Assembly (NCBI GenBank): GCA_963526495.1
Contig: CAURNT010000024.1
Span: 1-18,606, forward strand
DNA from: CAURNT01 sp963526495
GTDB taxonomy: Bacteria; Fusobacteriota; Fusobacteriia; Fusobacteriales; Leptotrichiaceae
Reading direction: 5' to 3'
Length of the DNA stretch: 18,606 nt
Part shown: piece after piece, positions 7,362 to 14,079 of the stretch
Position numbering within the stretch: the first letter of the stretch is position 1
How the letters are laid out: the number at the start of each line of letters is the position of its first letter
Position numbers and translations under genes: made by a program
Notes under the pieces: model-generated
Seen by the model: only the letters and a program-made list of their open reading frames with translations
Told to the model about the DNA's origin: nothing
Databases searched by the model: none

Positions 7362-8278
7362 TAGTTATGAGAGAAATAATAGAATTATTTATGAATAGCT
7401 ATACGTTTAGAGTTGTTGCATTAGGATGCTCGCTTTTAGGATGTATAAGTGCTATTATTGGAACATTTGCAGTGCTTAAAAGAGAAAGTTTATTAGGAGA
7501 TGGTATAGCACATGCCTCACTTGCTGGTGTGTGTCTTGCCTTTATTCTTACAGGGAAAAAAGAATTGACTATTTTATTGTTAGGTGCTTTATTTATTGGA
7601 GTTTTATGTATTGTTTTAATACACTTTATACAGTTAAATTCAAAAGTAAAGTTTGATAGTTCCATTGCACTTATGTTATCAACATTTTTTGGTCTTGGAT
7701 TAGTTTTGTTAACTTATCTTAAAACAGTTCCTGGAGCTAAAAAAGCAGGGTTAAATAGGTTTATTTTTGGTCAAGCATCTACTCTTATATTAAGAGATAT
7801 ATATTTTATTACTTCCGTAGGTTTGATATTGTTAATATTAGTTCTAGTATTTTGGAAAGAAATAAAAATAAGTATTTTTGATAAAGATTATGCTAAGACT
7901 TTAGGTATAAATAGTGATAGAATAAGATTATTAGTATCAATAATGATAGTTATAAATGTAATAACTGGTATACAAGTTGCTGGTGTGGTATTGATGACAT
8001 CTATGTTGGTTGCTCCTTCAGTTGCCGCAAGACAATGGAGTAATAGACTTGGGGTAGTTGTTATACTTGGATCAATATTTGGAATAATTTCTGGGTTTAT
8101 TGGGACAAGTATTTCGACTGTAAATGCAGAACTTCCAACAGGTCCATTAATAATATTATCTTTAAGTTTATTTGTTTTAGTAAGTCTACTATTCTCACCT
8201 CGTGGAATTATTAAAAGATATATAAATATTAGAAAAAGAAATAAAGAGATAATGAAAAAGATGGAAGGTGAGAAATAA
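7358..8278 (+). CDS. troC: Metal ABC transporter permease (ABC-3 family), first of two
   Basis: Integral membrane permease of the ABC-3 family (TroC/TroD/ZnuB/MntC). It has 306 aa, about eight or nine hydrophobic segments, and a basic cytosolic tail rich in Lys, Arg and Glu. Family marks are GDGIAHASLAGV near residue 47, a KISIFDKDYAKTLGI coupling segment near residue 170, and GVVLMTSMLVAPSVAARQ near residue 208. The frame opens at a GTG overlapping the ATPase stop in a GTGA arrangement; an ATG at 7367 three codons later is an alternative start and neither has a strong ribosome site. Two permease genes in tandem imply a heterodimeric channel, as in troABCD or mntABCD. Confidence 0.92.
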   Translation: MIVMREIIELFMNSYTFRVVALGCSLLGCISAIIGTFAVLKRESLLGDGIAHASLAGVCLAFILTGKKELTILLLGALFIGVLCIVLIHFIQLNSKVKFDSSIALMLSTFFGLGLVLLTYLKTVPGAKKAGLNRFIFGQASTLILRDIYFITSVGLILLILVLVFWKEIKISIFDKDYAKTLGINSDRIRLLVSIMIVINVITGIQVAGVVLMTSMLVAPSVAARQWSNRLGVVVILGSIFGIISGFIGTSISTVNAELPTGPLIILSLSLFVLVSLLFSPRGIIKRYINIRKRNKEIMKKMEGEK

Positions 8279-9126
8279 TGAGTGCTGGATTAGTTATACA
8301 GTTAATAGCTGTATTAATATCAATTTCATGTTCATTACTAGGAGTTTTCCTTGTTCTTAAGAATATGAGTATGTTGACAGATGCTATAACACATACTGTA
8401 CTTTTAGGTATAGTATTAGGTTTCTTTGTATCTCACAATTATACCTCACCTATATTGATAATAGGAGCAACACTTGTTGGACTTTTAACGGTATATTTAG
8501 TAGAAGTTTTGGTTAATACTAGAATGATGAAAGAAGATGCAGCTATTGCTGTAGTTTTATCTTTTTTATTTAGTTTAGCTATAATTTTAGTATCTAAATA
8601 TACAGCTAATATACATTTAGATGTTGATGCTGTTCTTTTAGGAGAAATAGCTTTTGCTCCGTTTCATGTTACAAATGTATTTGGATTTAATGTTGCGGTA
8701 GGAATAGTTACGGGATTAATAATATTGATTATAAACTTGGTATTTGTTAGTTTATTTTATAAAGAATTAAAAATTTCAATATTTGATAGAGCTCTAGCTA
8801 GCTCACTTGGTATGATGCCAATATTTGTACACTATATATTAATGTCGTTAGTATCAGTTACGTCTGTAATTTCATTTGAAGCGGTAGGATCTATATTGTT
8901 AATATCAATGATGATAGGTCCAGCAGCAACGTCATATATGATATCTAAAAAATTATCTCATATGTTGATAATAAGCATAATAATAGGAGCGCTATCTTCA
9001 ATAATAGGTTATCATGTAGCTGTTCTTATGGATGTTTCAATAGCTGGATCGATAGCAGTAATCATAGGGGTTGTATTTATTGTGGTTCTTTTATTAAAAA
9101 ATATGTTAAAAAGACTAATAGGCTAA
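8278..9126 (+). CDS. troD: Metal ABC transporter permease (ABC-3 family), second of two
   Basis: Second ABC-3 permease, 282 aa, with hydrophobic segments throughout. It shares with its neighbour the early LTDAITHTVLLGI motif, the coupling segment KISIFDRALASSLGM and the GSILLISMMIGPAATSY helix. It overlaps the preceding gene by one base in a TAATG stop-start, with a GGTGAG ribosome site just upstream, so the two are probably translated as a coupled pair. It lacks the charged tail of the first permease. A strong terminator follows within 20 nt, closing the operon. No DtxR/MntR-type repressor gene, which ends the classical tro operon, is present. Confidence 0.92.
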   Translation: MSAGLVIQLIAVLISISCSLLGVFLVLKNMSMLTDAITHTVLLGIVLGFFVSHNYTSPILIIGATLVGLLTVYLVEVLVNTRMMKEDAAIAVVLSFLFSLAIILVSKYTANIHLDVDAVLLGEIAFAPFHVTNVFGFNVAVGIVTGLIILIINLVFVSLFYKELKISIFDRALASSLGMMPIFVHYILMSLVSVTSVISFEAVGSILLISMMIGPAATSYMISKKLSHMLIISIIIGALSSIIGYHVAVLMDVSIAGSIAVIIGVVFIVVLLLKNMLKRLIG

Positions 9127-9139
9127 AATATTTATATTT

Positions 9140-9168
9140 AGATTGACTTTAAAAAGTCAATCTTTTTT
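9140..9168 (+). terminator. Rho-independent terminator of the metal importer operon
   Basis: A 9-bp stem (AGATTGACT at 9140-9148 with AGTCAATCT at 9155-9163) and a 6-nt loop are followed by a run of six T. It sits 14 nt after the last permease stop. Confidence 0.9.
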
Positions 9169-9185
9169 ATAATATTATAAATTTA

Positions 9186-9224
9186 AAAGGAATTACATCT
9201 TGCTTTATAAAATGTAATTCCTTT
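9186..9224 (-). terminator. Hairpin terminator of the D-lactate dehydrogenase operon
   Basis: A perfect 13-bp inverted repeat (AAAGGAATTACAT at 9186-9198 and its complement at 9212-9224) with a 13-nt loop lies 38 nt beyond the dehydrogenase stop. T-rich sequence flanks both ends, so it may also back up the plus-strand terminator next to it. Confidence 0.72.
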
Positions 9225-9261
9225 ATTTTAATTTTCACAAATAATTTTGTATATTGTAATT

Positions 9262-10254
9262 CTATAATTCATTTTTACAATTACCACAACTTATTAATTC
9301 TGCTAGATTTTCATAAGTTGTTTCTATCATATTTGTTACTGCTTCATCAGTAAATGAACCTAAATGTGGAGTCAATAAAACTTTTGGATAAAGATTTACA
9401 AGTTCTGCAAAATCTTTATTAGGTATTTCTTTATTAGTGAAATCTTTAAAGAATAATTCAGATTCATTTTCTAAAGTATCTATACCTGCACCTGCAAGTT
9501 TTCCAGATTTAATAGCTTCTATTATAGCTTTAGTATCCATAGTTTCTCCACGTCCAGTATTTATTAGTATAGAATTATCTTTCATTTTGTTTAAAAATTC
9601 TTCAGTTACAATTTTACCTTGTTCTTTAATAAATGGAACATGTAATGATATTATATCACTTTCTTTAATTAAAGTATCAAGATCTACTTGAGTTAAAGTA
9701 TCTTCTACTCCTTCTTTTTTAAAAATGTCAAATCCTAAAACATTAGCTCCAAGCCCTTTAAATAATTTAGCGGTTGTGAATCCTATTTTTCCAAGTCCTA
9801 TAATACCTACTGTACAGTTTCTAATTTCTCTAGAGAACATACTTGATTTAACTCTAAAATCACCTTTTGCAGTTAGTGAAGTCATTAAAGATGTATTTCT
9901 TAACAACATCATTGCAAGCGTTACTGCTAGCTCAGCTATTGCGTTAGGTGAATAAAAAGGTACGTATGCTAATTTTATTCCTAACTCTTTTGCATATTTA
10001 ATATCTATATGATTAACACCAACTGTACGAGTTAGAACATACTTAATTCCTAATTCTTTATAGATATCAAGCACTTCTTTAGTTGCCCAACAATTACCTC
10101 TTAAAATTACAGCTTCGTGTCCTTTTGCCAGTTTAGCTGTTTCTGTATTATTAAGATATTCGGGAACGCAAGTTATTTCAAAATTAAATTTTTTATTTAA
10201 TTCATGAAAGAATTTTTCTTCCACATCTCTAACACCATAACATAAAACTTTCAT
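9262..10254 (-). CDS. ldhA: D-lactate dehydrogenase (D-2-hydroxyacid dehydrogenase family)
   Basis: NAD-dependent enzyme that reduces pyruvate to D-lactate, regenerating NAD+ in fermentation. The Rossmann motif GLGKIG is at 153-158, with Asp176 at the end of the next strand favouring NADH. The catalytic trio is in place: Arg235 (NTGRGE), Glu264 (LENE) and His297 (LTPHLGS), nearly the same numbering as well-studied D-lactate dehydrogenases. YSPNAIAE at 101-108 is the D-lactate dehydrogenase form of the family motif. Length 330 aa is normal. The ATG has a GAAGGA ribosome site. It lies 12 nt downstream of the AEC carrier gene on the same strand, so the two are likely co-transcribed. A related 2-hydroxyacid substrate is possible. 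Confidence 0.9.
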   Translation of the reverse strand: MKVLCYGVRDVEEKFFHELNKKFNFEITCVPEYLNNTETAKLAKGHEAVILRGNCWATKEVLDIYKELGIKYVLTRTVGVNHIDIKYAKELGIKLAYVPFYSPNAIAELAVTLAMMLLRNTSLMTSLTAKGDFRVKSSMFSREIRNCTVGIIGLGKIGFTTAKLFKGLGANVLGFDIFKKEGVEDTLTQVDLDTLIKESDIISLHVPFIKEQGKIVTEEFLNKMKDNSILINTGRGETMDTKAIIEAIKSGKLAGAGIDTLENESELFFKDFTNKEIPNKDFAELVNLYPKVLLTPHLGSFTDEAVTNMIETTYENLAELISCGNCKNEL

Positions 10255-10266
10255 ATTTCCTTCTTT

Positions 10267-11334
10267 CTATATTATACCCATTCCGTGAGTAATATTTAAT
10301 ATAATTATCCATAAAATTATACCAAATACTGCAAGAACAGTATTTACTAATGAAATATTTGAAGCAAGTATTGATTCTTTTTCAAATTTTATTGCATAAG
10401 CAACTGCTACTGTTGCTGGTGGAGTGGCAAGCATTATAATAATACTTGCTATAGCTTCGTATTGGAAAGTTATTCCTAATTTATTTAGTATAACTAATAG
10501 TATAAAGAATATAGCAGGTATAGCCAATAATTTAAAGAAAGCATAGATTAGAGATAATTTTTCTGATAATGCTTCTTTTAAAGAAATAGATGCCAAAGTC
10601 ATACCTATTGCAAGCCAAGCAAGAGGAGAAGATAGGTCTCCTAAATATTTAAGTCCCTTAAATACCCAAGGTAATGTTTGATCTATTCTAAATATTGAAA
10701 AGCTTTTAATTGCATCTTCTGTACCTGGTTTAGTAGCTTTAACTAAGACTTCAACTTGTGGCATATTAGCTTGGAATACCCATAATATTAAACCTACGAA
10801 TGTTGCTATTATGATAGGATTAGCAAATATTTGTTTTATATTTTTTCTATCAAATTTTGTTCCACTCATTACAATTAGAGCATAAGAATAAAGAAATACT
10901 CTATAAGCTATGTTGAAAATATTTGCATAAAGTGTTCCATCGTTACCAAATAATCCATTTATTATTGGAATACCAAAGAAAGTAGTTGAACCGAATGCTG
11001 TTAATACAACTAAAGTATCTTTTAAATCTCCTTTTTTATTGAAATAGAATATTTTAGCTAAAACTATTAAAAGAATATATGCAATAAAACCAAATATTAA
11101 GACGTTAATTCCTGATGTAAATGTTTCAGGTTTAATATCTGCCATAAAAGCATTAAATGCAAGAGCAGGAAGTGCAGCACTTAATAAAATTGAACTTAAT
11201 GCCTTTGAAGCAGTCTCATTTACGATATTTTTCTTTCTTAAGTAATAACCTATTGAAATAATAAAAATTGTTGAAAAAATAGCTGATAAAAATTTTTCAG
11301 TCAAGACTATTTTTAATAACTCATTAAAAGTCAT
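10267..11334 (-). CDS. AEC-family membrane transporter (auxin efflux carrier type)
   Basis: Membrane carrier of the AEC/PIN-like family, 355 aa with about ten hydrophobic helices. Family features are the N-terminal IGYYLRKKNIVNETASKALSS, the central ANP segment at 171-173, SSPLAWLAIGMTLA at about 235-248 and the ATPPATVAVAYA loop at 303-314. Between helices five and six there is an extended hydrophilic stretch (about 190-220), longer than in many AEC proteins. Bacterial members often move malate or other organic acids. Lying just upstream of a D-lactate dehydrogenase, it may carry lactate, malate or pyruvate, but this is inference from context. A GGAGG ribosome site (11341-11345) precedes the ATG. 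Confidence 0.88.
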   Translation of the reverse strand: MTFNELLKIVLTEKFLSAIFSTIFIISIGYYLRKKNIVNETASKALSSILLSAALPALAFNAFMADIKPETFTSGINVLIFGFIAYILLIVLAKIFYFNKKGDLKDTLVVLTAFGSTTFFGIPIINGLFGNDGTLYANIFNIAYRVFLYSYALIVMSGTKFDRKNIKQIFANPIIIATFVGLILWVFQANMPQVEVLVKATKPGTEDAIKSFSIFRIDQTLPWVFKGLKYLGDLSSPLAWLAIGMTLASISLKEALSEKLSLIYAFFKLLAIPAIFFILLVILNKLGITFQYEAIASIIIMLATPPATVAVAYAIKFEKESILASNISLVNTVLAVFGIILWIIILNITHGMGII

Positions 11335-11369
11335 TTTTTACCTCCAAAAATATATTTTTTACAATAAAT

Positions 11370-11398
11370 ATGATAATATAAAAAATGTTAAAAGACAA
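11370..11398 (-). promoter_or_regulatory. Promoter of the AEC carrier and D-lactate dehydrogenase genes
   Basis: On the minus strand, TTGTCT (11398-11393) and TATCAT (11375-11370) are 17 nt apart, 25 nt before the GGAGG ribosome site. It is divergent from the CHR transporter promoter at 11435-11463. Confidence 0.62.
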
Positions 11399-11434
11399 AT
11401 TTTTAGGTATCGTTTCCACGTTCAAGTATTTAAC

Positions 11435-11463
11435 TTGTTAAAAAATATTCTAAGTGTTATACT
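11435..11463 (+). promoter_or_regulatory. Promoter of the split CHR transporter
   Basis: TTGTTA (11435-11440) and TATACT (11458-11463) are 17 nt apart. A short inverted repeat, CAAGT at 11423-11427 and ACTTG at 11433-11437, overlaps the -35 box and could bind a regulator, though it is too short to be convincing. Confidence 0.65.
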
Positions 11464-11490
11464 TAATATATTATAGAAAGTTGAGGTATA

Positions 11491-12045
11491 ATGGAAAATA
11501 AAAAAATTACTTTAATAGAGTTGTTTAAAAAATTATTTGTTATAAATTTAGTTACTTTTGGAGGTGGATATACTATAATACCGGTAATTAAAGATGAATT
11601 TGTTTACAGAGGAAAATATATAGAAGAAGATGATATGATTAAAATTGTATCGCTTGCTCAAAGTGTACCTGGAGCTATGACAATATCTACATCTTTTCTT
11701 GTTGGATATTATACTAGAGGTAAAAAAGGTTCTATAATAGCAGTTTTGGCATCAGTTTTACCTTGTTTGATTATTATTGCAGCTATTGCTTTTAGTTATA
11801 CGAAGTTAATAGAAAATGTAAAAATTAAAAATATGTTGAGTGGTATTAGTGGATCTATAATGGCTTTACTTATAATTACTGTTATAAATCTTGTAAAAAA
11901 AGAGTGGGGAAGTCCTAAAAAATATTTTTATATTTCTATAACTATAATTTCATTTTTAGTAAAACTTATTTTTAATGTACAAGTTATGTATATATTGATT
12001 GTATCAGGTATTTTAGGATATTGGTATAATAGAGGTGATAAATAA
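11491..12045 (+). CDS. CHR (chromate) transporter half-protein, N-type
   Basis: A short-chain member of the CHR transporter family, 184 aa with about five or six hydrophobic segments. It holds one copy of the family motifs: FGGGY at 23-27 and QSVPGAM at 57-63. Classical ChrA carries two such halves in one chain; here they are separate genes. It starts 4 nt after a GAGG ribosome site and its stop overlaps the ATG of the next gene (TAATG), which fits a paired, coupled product. Many short CHR pairs are of unproven substrate, so chromate export should not be assumed. Confidence 0.88.
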   Translation: MENKKITLIELFKKLFVINLVTFGGGYTIIPVIKDEFVYRGKYIEEDDMIKIVSLAQSVPGAMTISTSFLVGYYTRGKKGSIIAVLASVLPCLIIIAAIAFSYTKLIENVKIKNMLSGISGSIMALLIITVINLVKKEWGSPKKYFYISITIISFLVKLIFNVQVMYILIVSGILGYWYNRGDK

Positions 12046-12587
12046 TGGATATTTTAATTCTTTTAAAACTTTACTATGTATTCTTTTTAATAGGAATAAG
12101 TGCGTTTGGAGGAGGTTATGTAATATTACCACTGATAGAAAATTATTTAGTGAATTATTATGCTTGGATAAATACACGAACATTAATAGATATAGTGGCT
12201 ATATCACAAATAACACCTGGTCCTATTGCTATAAATGCTTCAACTTTTATTGGAATGATTAAGGGTAATATATTAGGTGCTATTGTAGCTACGTTAGGAG
12301 TTGTAACACCACAAATTTTAATATTAAGTATTTTTTTGAAATATATAGGTTTAGAGAATGAGTTTATGAAAAAAATTATAGATGGTATAAATCCTGCGAC
12401 AACATCACTTATTATTGTAGCTACTATAAACATAGCAAAAGGGTCATTATTTACTGATATATCTAATTCATATAATTTAGATTATCGAGCTATTGTATGT
12501 ATGATAATATCATTTATTCTTTATAAATTTAAAATAAATATGATATATATTATAGTGGTTTGTGGACTAATTTCGGTATTGATATAA
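12045..12587 (+). CDS. CHR (chromate) transporter half-protein, C-type
   Basis: Second half of the split transporter, 180 aa. It repeats the CHR motifs as FGGGYVILPLIENY from 21 and QITPGPIAINASTFIG from 55, the more canonical of the two copies. About five or six hydrophobic segments run to the C-terminus with almost no soluble domain. It overlaps the first half by one base. The two proteins presumably form an antiparallel heterodimer, as proposed for short-chain CHR pairs. No GC-rich terminator follows; the next 40 bases are nearly pure A/T, so some read-through into the tRNA array is possible. Confidence 0.88.
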   Translation: MDILILLKLYYVFFLIGISAFGGGYVILPLIENYLVNYYAWINTRTLIDIVAISQITPGPIAINASTFIGMIKGNILGAIVATLGVVTPQILILSIFLKYIGLENEFMKKIIDGINPATTSLIIVATINIAKGSLFTDISNSYNLDYRAIVCMIISFILYKFKINMIYIIVVCGLISVLI

Positions 12588-12626
12588 ATAAAAAAATAAA
12601 AAAATTAATAATTTTAAAATTTTCTA

Positions 12627-12655
12627 TTGACTTTTATTTTTAATTATGGTATTAT
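12627..12655 (+). promoter_or_regulatory. Extended -10 promoter of the tRNA array
   Basis: TTGACT (12627-12632) and TATTAT (12650-12655) are 17 nt apart, and TG at 12647-12648 one base before the -10 makes it an extended -10 promoter. It lies about 40 nt before the first tRNA and strongly resembles the tuf promoter at 18487-18515. Confidence 0.82.
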
Positions 12656-12661
12656 AATCCT

Positions 12662-12691
12662 TGTCAGCACGTAAGATAGAATAAGCTGATA
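12662..12691 (+). other. Leader hairpin before tRNA-Glu
   Basis: TGTCAGC at 12662-12668 can pair with GCTGATA at 12685-12691 (seven pairs, one of them G-U) in the short leader of the tRNA transcript. It may shape 5' processing; no T tract follows it, so it is not a terminator. Confidence 0.4.
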
Positions 12692-12697
12692 GGTTTT

Positions 12698-12772
12698 GGG
12701 CCCTTCGTCTAGTGGTCAGGACATTAGGTTTTCATCCTAAAAACAGGAGTTCGATTCTCCTAGGGCCTACCA
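12698..12772 (+). tRNA. tRNA-Glu (TTC)
   Basis: Cloverleaf: acceptor GGGCCCT pairs with AGGGCCT (first pair G-U), D arm GTC...GAC, anticodon stem TTAGG/CCTAA around loop TTTTCAT with anticodon TTC, and T arm AGGAG-TTCGATT-CTCCT. The CCA end is encoded. First of five tRNAs in the array. Confidence 0.96.
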
Positions 12773-12781
12773 AAACAATAT

Positions 12782-12857
12782 GGTCGCATAGCTCAGTTGG
12801 GAGAGCACCTGCCTTACAAGCAGGGGGTCACTGGTTCGAGCCCAGTTGTGACCACCA
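12782..12857 (+). tRNA. tRNA-Val (TAC)
   Basis: Acceptor GGTCGCA pairs with TGTGACC (one G-U). Anticodon stem CCTGC/GCAGG encloses loop CTTACAA with anticodon TAC. T arm is ACTGG-TTCGAGC-CCAGT. CCA is encoded. It follows tRNA-Glu by 9 nt. Confidence 0.96.
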
Positions 12858-12862
12858 TTTAT

Positions 12863-12939
12863 GGAGGTGTAGCTCAGTTGGTTAGAGTGCTTGCCTGTCA
12901 CGCAAGATGTCGCGAGTTCGAGTCTCGTCACTTCCGCCA
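12863..12939 (+). tRNA. tRNA-Asp (GTC)
   Basis: Acceptor GGAGGTG pairs with CACTTCC (one G-U). Anticodon stem CTTGC/GCAAG encloses loop CTGTCAC with anticodon GTC. Discriminator base is G73, as expected for Asp, and CCA is encoded. It lies 5 nt after tRNA-Val. Confidence 0.96.
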
Positions 12940-12967
12940 TTTTTATTAACAATTGAATAAGATTTTT

Positions 12968-13043
12968 GCCGCTTTAGCTCACTAGGTAGAGCAGCTGACT
13001 TGTAATCAGCAGGTAATTGGTTCGAATCCGATAAGCGGCACCA
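12968..13043 (+). tRNA. tRNA-Thr (TGT)
   Basis: Acceptor GCCGCTT pairs with AAGCGGC. Anticodon stem GCTGA/TCAGC encloses loop CTTGTAA with anticodon TGT. T arm is ATTGG-TTCGAAT-CCGAT. CCA is encoded. A 28-nt AT-rich gap separates it from tRNA-Asp, the widest in the array. Confidence 0.96.
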
Positions 13044-13046
13044 TGT

Positions 13047-13131
<85 letters not shown>

Positions 13132-13160
13132 TTTTTTTATATAATCTAGGAGGAATTAAG

Positions 13161-13514
13161 ATGGTTAGAAAATTAAAAGGTTCGTCAAATAACAATGGTC
13201 AATCTGATATAATCAGAAGAGCACAAGAAATGCAAGGAAGAATGTTAGCTATACAAGAAGAGTTAAAAGATAAATTTGTTAAAGCTGAAGTTGCTGGAGG
13301 AAATGTAGTAGTTGAAGCTAATGGACAAAAAGATATAGTAAATATAACAATAGCTCAAGAATTGATCGATGATGCATCAACTGATAAAGATCCTAAAATA
13401 TTATCTGATTTAATCTTAAGTGCTATAAAAGATGCAATGCAAAAAGCTGAAGAATTAGCAGAAAAAGAAATGAGCGTTGTAACAGGTGGAGTTAGCATAC
13501 CAGGATTATTCTAA
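13161..13514 (+). CDS. ybaB: YbaB/EbfC family nucleoid-associated protein
   Basis: Small DNA-binding protein of the YbaB/EbfC family, 117 aa, which forms dimers and coats the nucleoid. The N-terminal helix with IIRRAQEMQGRMLAIQEELK (about 17-36), the strands AEVAGGNVVVEANGQKDIVNI and the C-terminal amphipathic helix ending in GGVSIPGLF fit the family. A strong AGGAGG at 13148-13153 precedes the ATG. ybaB usually sits beside dnaX and recR; here it follows five tRNA genes by 29 nt with no usable promoter between, so it is probably read from the tRNA promoter. A strong terminator follows at 13553-13608. Confidence 0.92.
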   Translation: MVRKLKGSSNNNGQSDIIRRAQEMQGRMLAIQEELKDKFVKAEVAGGNVVVEANGQKDIVNITIAQELIDDASTDKDPKILSDLILSAIKDAMQKAEELAEKEMSVVTGGVSIPGLF

Positions 13515-13552
13515 TAATTTAGATGACTAAATAATAAAATATTTATAATAAT

Positions 13553-13608
13553 AGTGTATTACTAGTATTAAACTGTGTGAAGTTTAAGATTAGAGATACA
13601 CTTTTTTT
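13553..13608 (+). terminator. Rho-independent terminator after ybaB
   Basis: A long hairpin: outer stem AGTGTAT/ATACACT (13553-13559 with 13596-13602), a mostly paired middle part (CTAGT with ATTAG), and inner stem TTAAACT/AGTTTAA (13568-13574 with 13581-13587) around a 6-nt loop. It ends in seven T. It closes the tRNA-ybaB unit. Confidence 0.9.
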
Positions 13609-13635
13609 CTTACTAAAATTGCAATTTTAGTAAGA
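13608..13635. promoter_or_regulatory. 28-bp perfect palindrome, candidate operator
   Basis: Every base from 13608 to 13621 is mirrored by its complement down to 13635, with no spacer; the centre reads TTGCAA, which is also the -35 box of the next promoter. It lies upstream of the predicted transcript start, so it works as DNA rather than as RNA of that operon. Neither strand shows a T tract after it, which argues against a terminator. Most likely a binding site for a dimeric regulator. Confidence 0.7.
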
Positions 13636-13647
13636 GTTTGGTATAAT
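13619..13647 (+). promoter_or_regulatory. Extended -10 promoter of the membrane protein-valS-proS operon
   Basis: TTGCAA (13619-13624) and consensus TATAAT (13642-13647) are 17 nt apart, with TG at 13639-13640 one base before the -10. The weak -35 with extended -10 is typical of promoters under additional control. The leader to the first ATG is only about 25 nt, so no T-box fits here. Confidence 0.82.
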
Positions 13648-13677
13648 TTGAAATAATGAAGTGAGGTGCTATAAAGT

Positions 13678-14079
13678 ATGAGAAAAATCAAAAAAAATTC
13701 TAGTGAGTTAAAAGAAAATTCTATTATTATTGAAGAAGATGAATCAAAATATTTAAAACAAATATTATTGCTTGGTTGGTTAATTCCTTTTTTTGGACTA
13801 TATGTCGTCTATTTTATGGGAATAAAATTACCCAAAAGAACTAGAATGGTTATGTGTGAATTACTTAATAAGAACTTTACGATGACTTTGTTTTATATAG
13901 CAATACTAACTCCTTTAAGGTCATTTAGTGCAACAGGACTTGGAGAAAAACTTTTGAGTTTTTTAGTTTTTATGTTTATTGCTTCAGTTATATTTCAAAT
14001 TAGAAAAACTATGGCATGGTTAAAAGGAGAAAATGTAAGATATAAATATACGTTTAAATTTTTTAAGGAGGAATATTAA
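13678..14079 (+). CDS. Small membrane protein of unknown function upstream of valS
   Basis: A 133-aa protein with a charged N-terminus (about 1-27), hydrophobic segments at about 28-49, 68-81 and 91-108, and a basic aromatic tail AWLKGENVRYKYTFKFFKEEY-like at the end (last 21 residues). The tail resembles the end of DUF4870/Tic20-like proteins and of the small protein at 4569-4898, but similarity is weak and I do not assign a function. The ATG has GAGGTG 9 nt upstream. Its stop overlaps the valS start (TAATG), so it is co-translated with valS; whether it has any role in translation is unknown. Confidence 0.75.
   Translation: MRKIKKNSSELKENSIIIEEDESKYLKQILLLGWLIPFFGLYVVYFMGIKLPKRTRMVMCELLNKNFTMTLFYIAILTPLRSFSATGLGEKLLSFLVFMFIASVIFQIRKTMAWLKGENVRYKYTFKFFKEEY

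Noticed and set aside
7399..7665. Open frame on the minus strand inside the first metal permease gene
   Set aside because: It is wholly antisense to a clear permease gene and has no recognisable domain.
9437..9955. Two open frames on the plus strand inside the D-lactate dehydrogenase gene
   Set aside because: They are antisense to a gene with full catalytic motifs, and their proteins look like nothing known.
12035..12433. Alternative frames within the second CHR half-gene (plus 12035-12262, minus 12158-12433)
   Set aside because: The frame at 12045-12587 carries the FGGGY and TPGP motifs, so the others are chance frames.
12588..12626. Terminator after the CHR pair
   Set aside because: Only A/T repeats are present, with no G/C-bearing stem, so I did not call one.
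13140..13145. TATAAT just before ybaB as a promoter
   Set aside because: There is no -35 box 17 nt upstream (the site falls in tRNA-Tyr), and the transcript would start within the ribosome site.
13609..13634. Palindrome as a second terminator after ybaB
   Set aside because: No loop bases and no following T tract on either strand; the preceding hairpin with seven T is already a full terminator.
13648..13677. T-box or other riboswitch leader for the valS-proS operon
   Set aside because: The predicted leader is only about 25 nt and contains no specifier loop or antiterminator.
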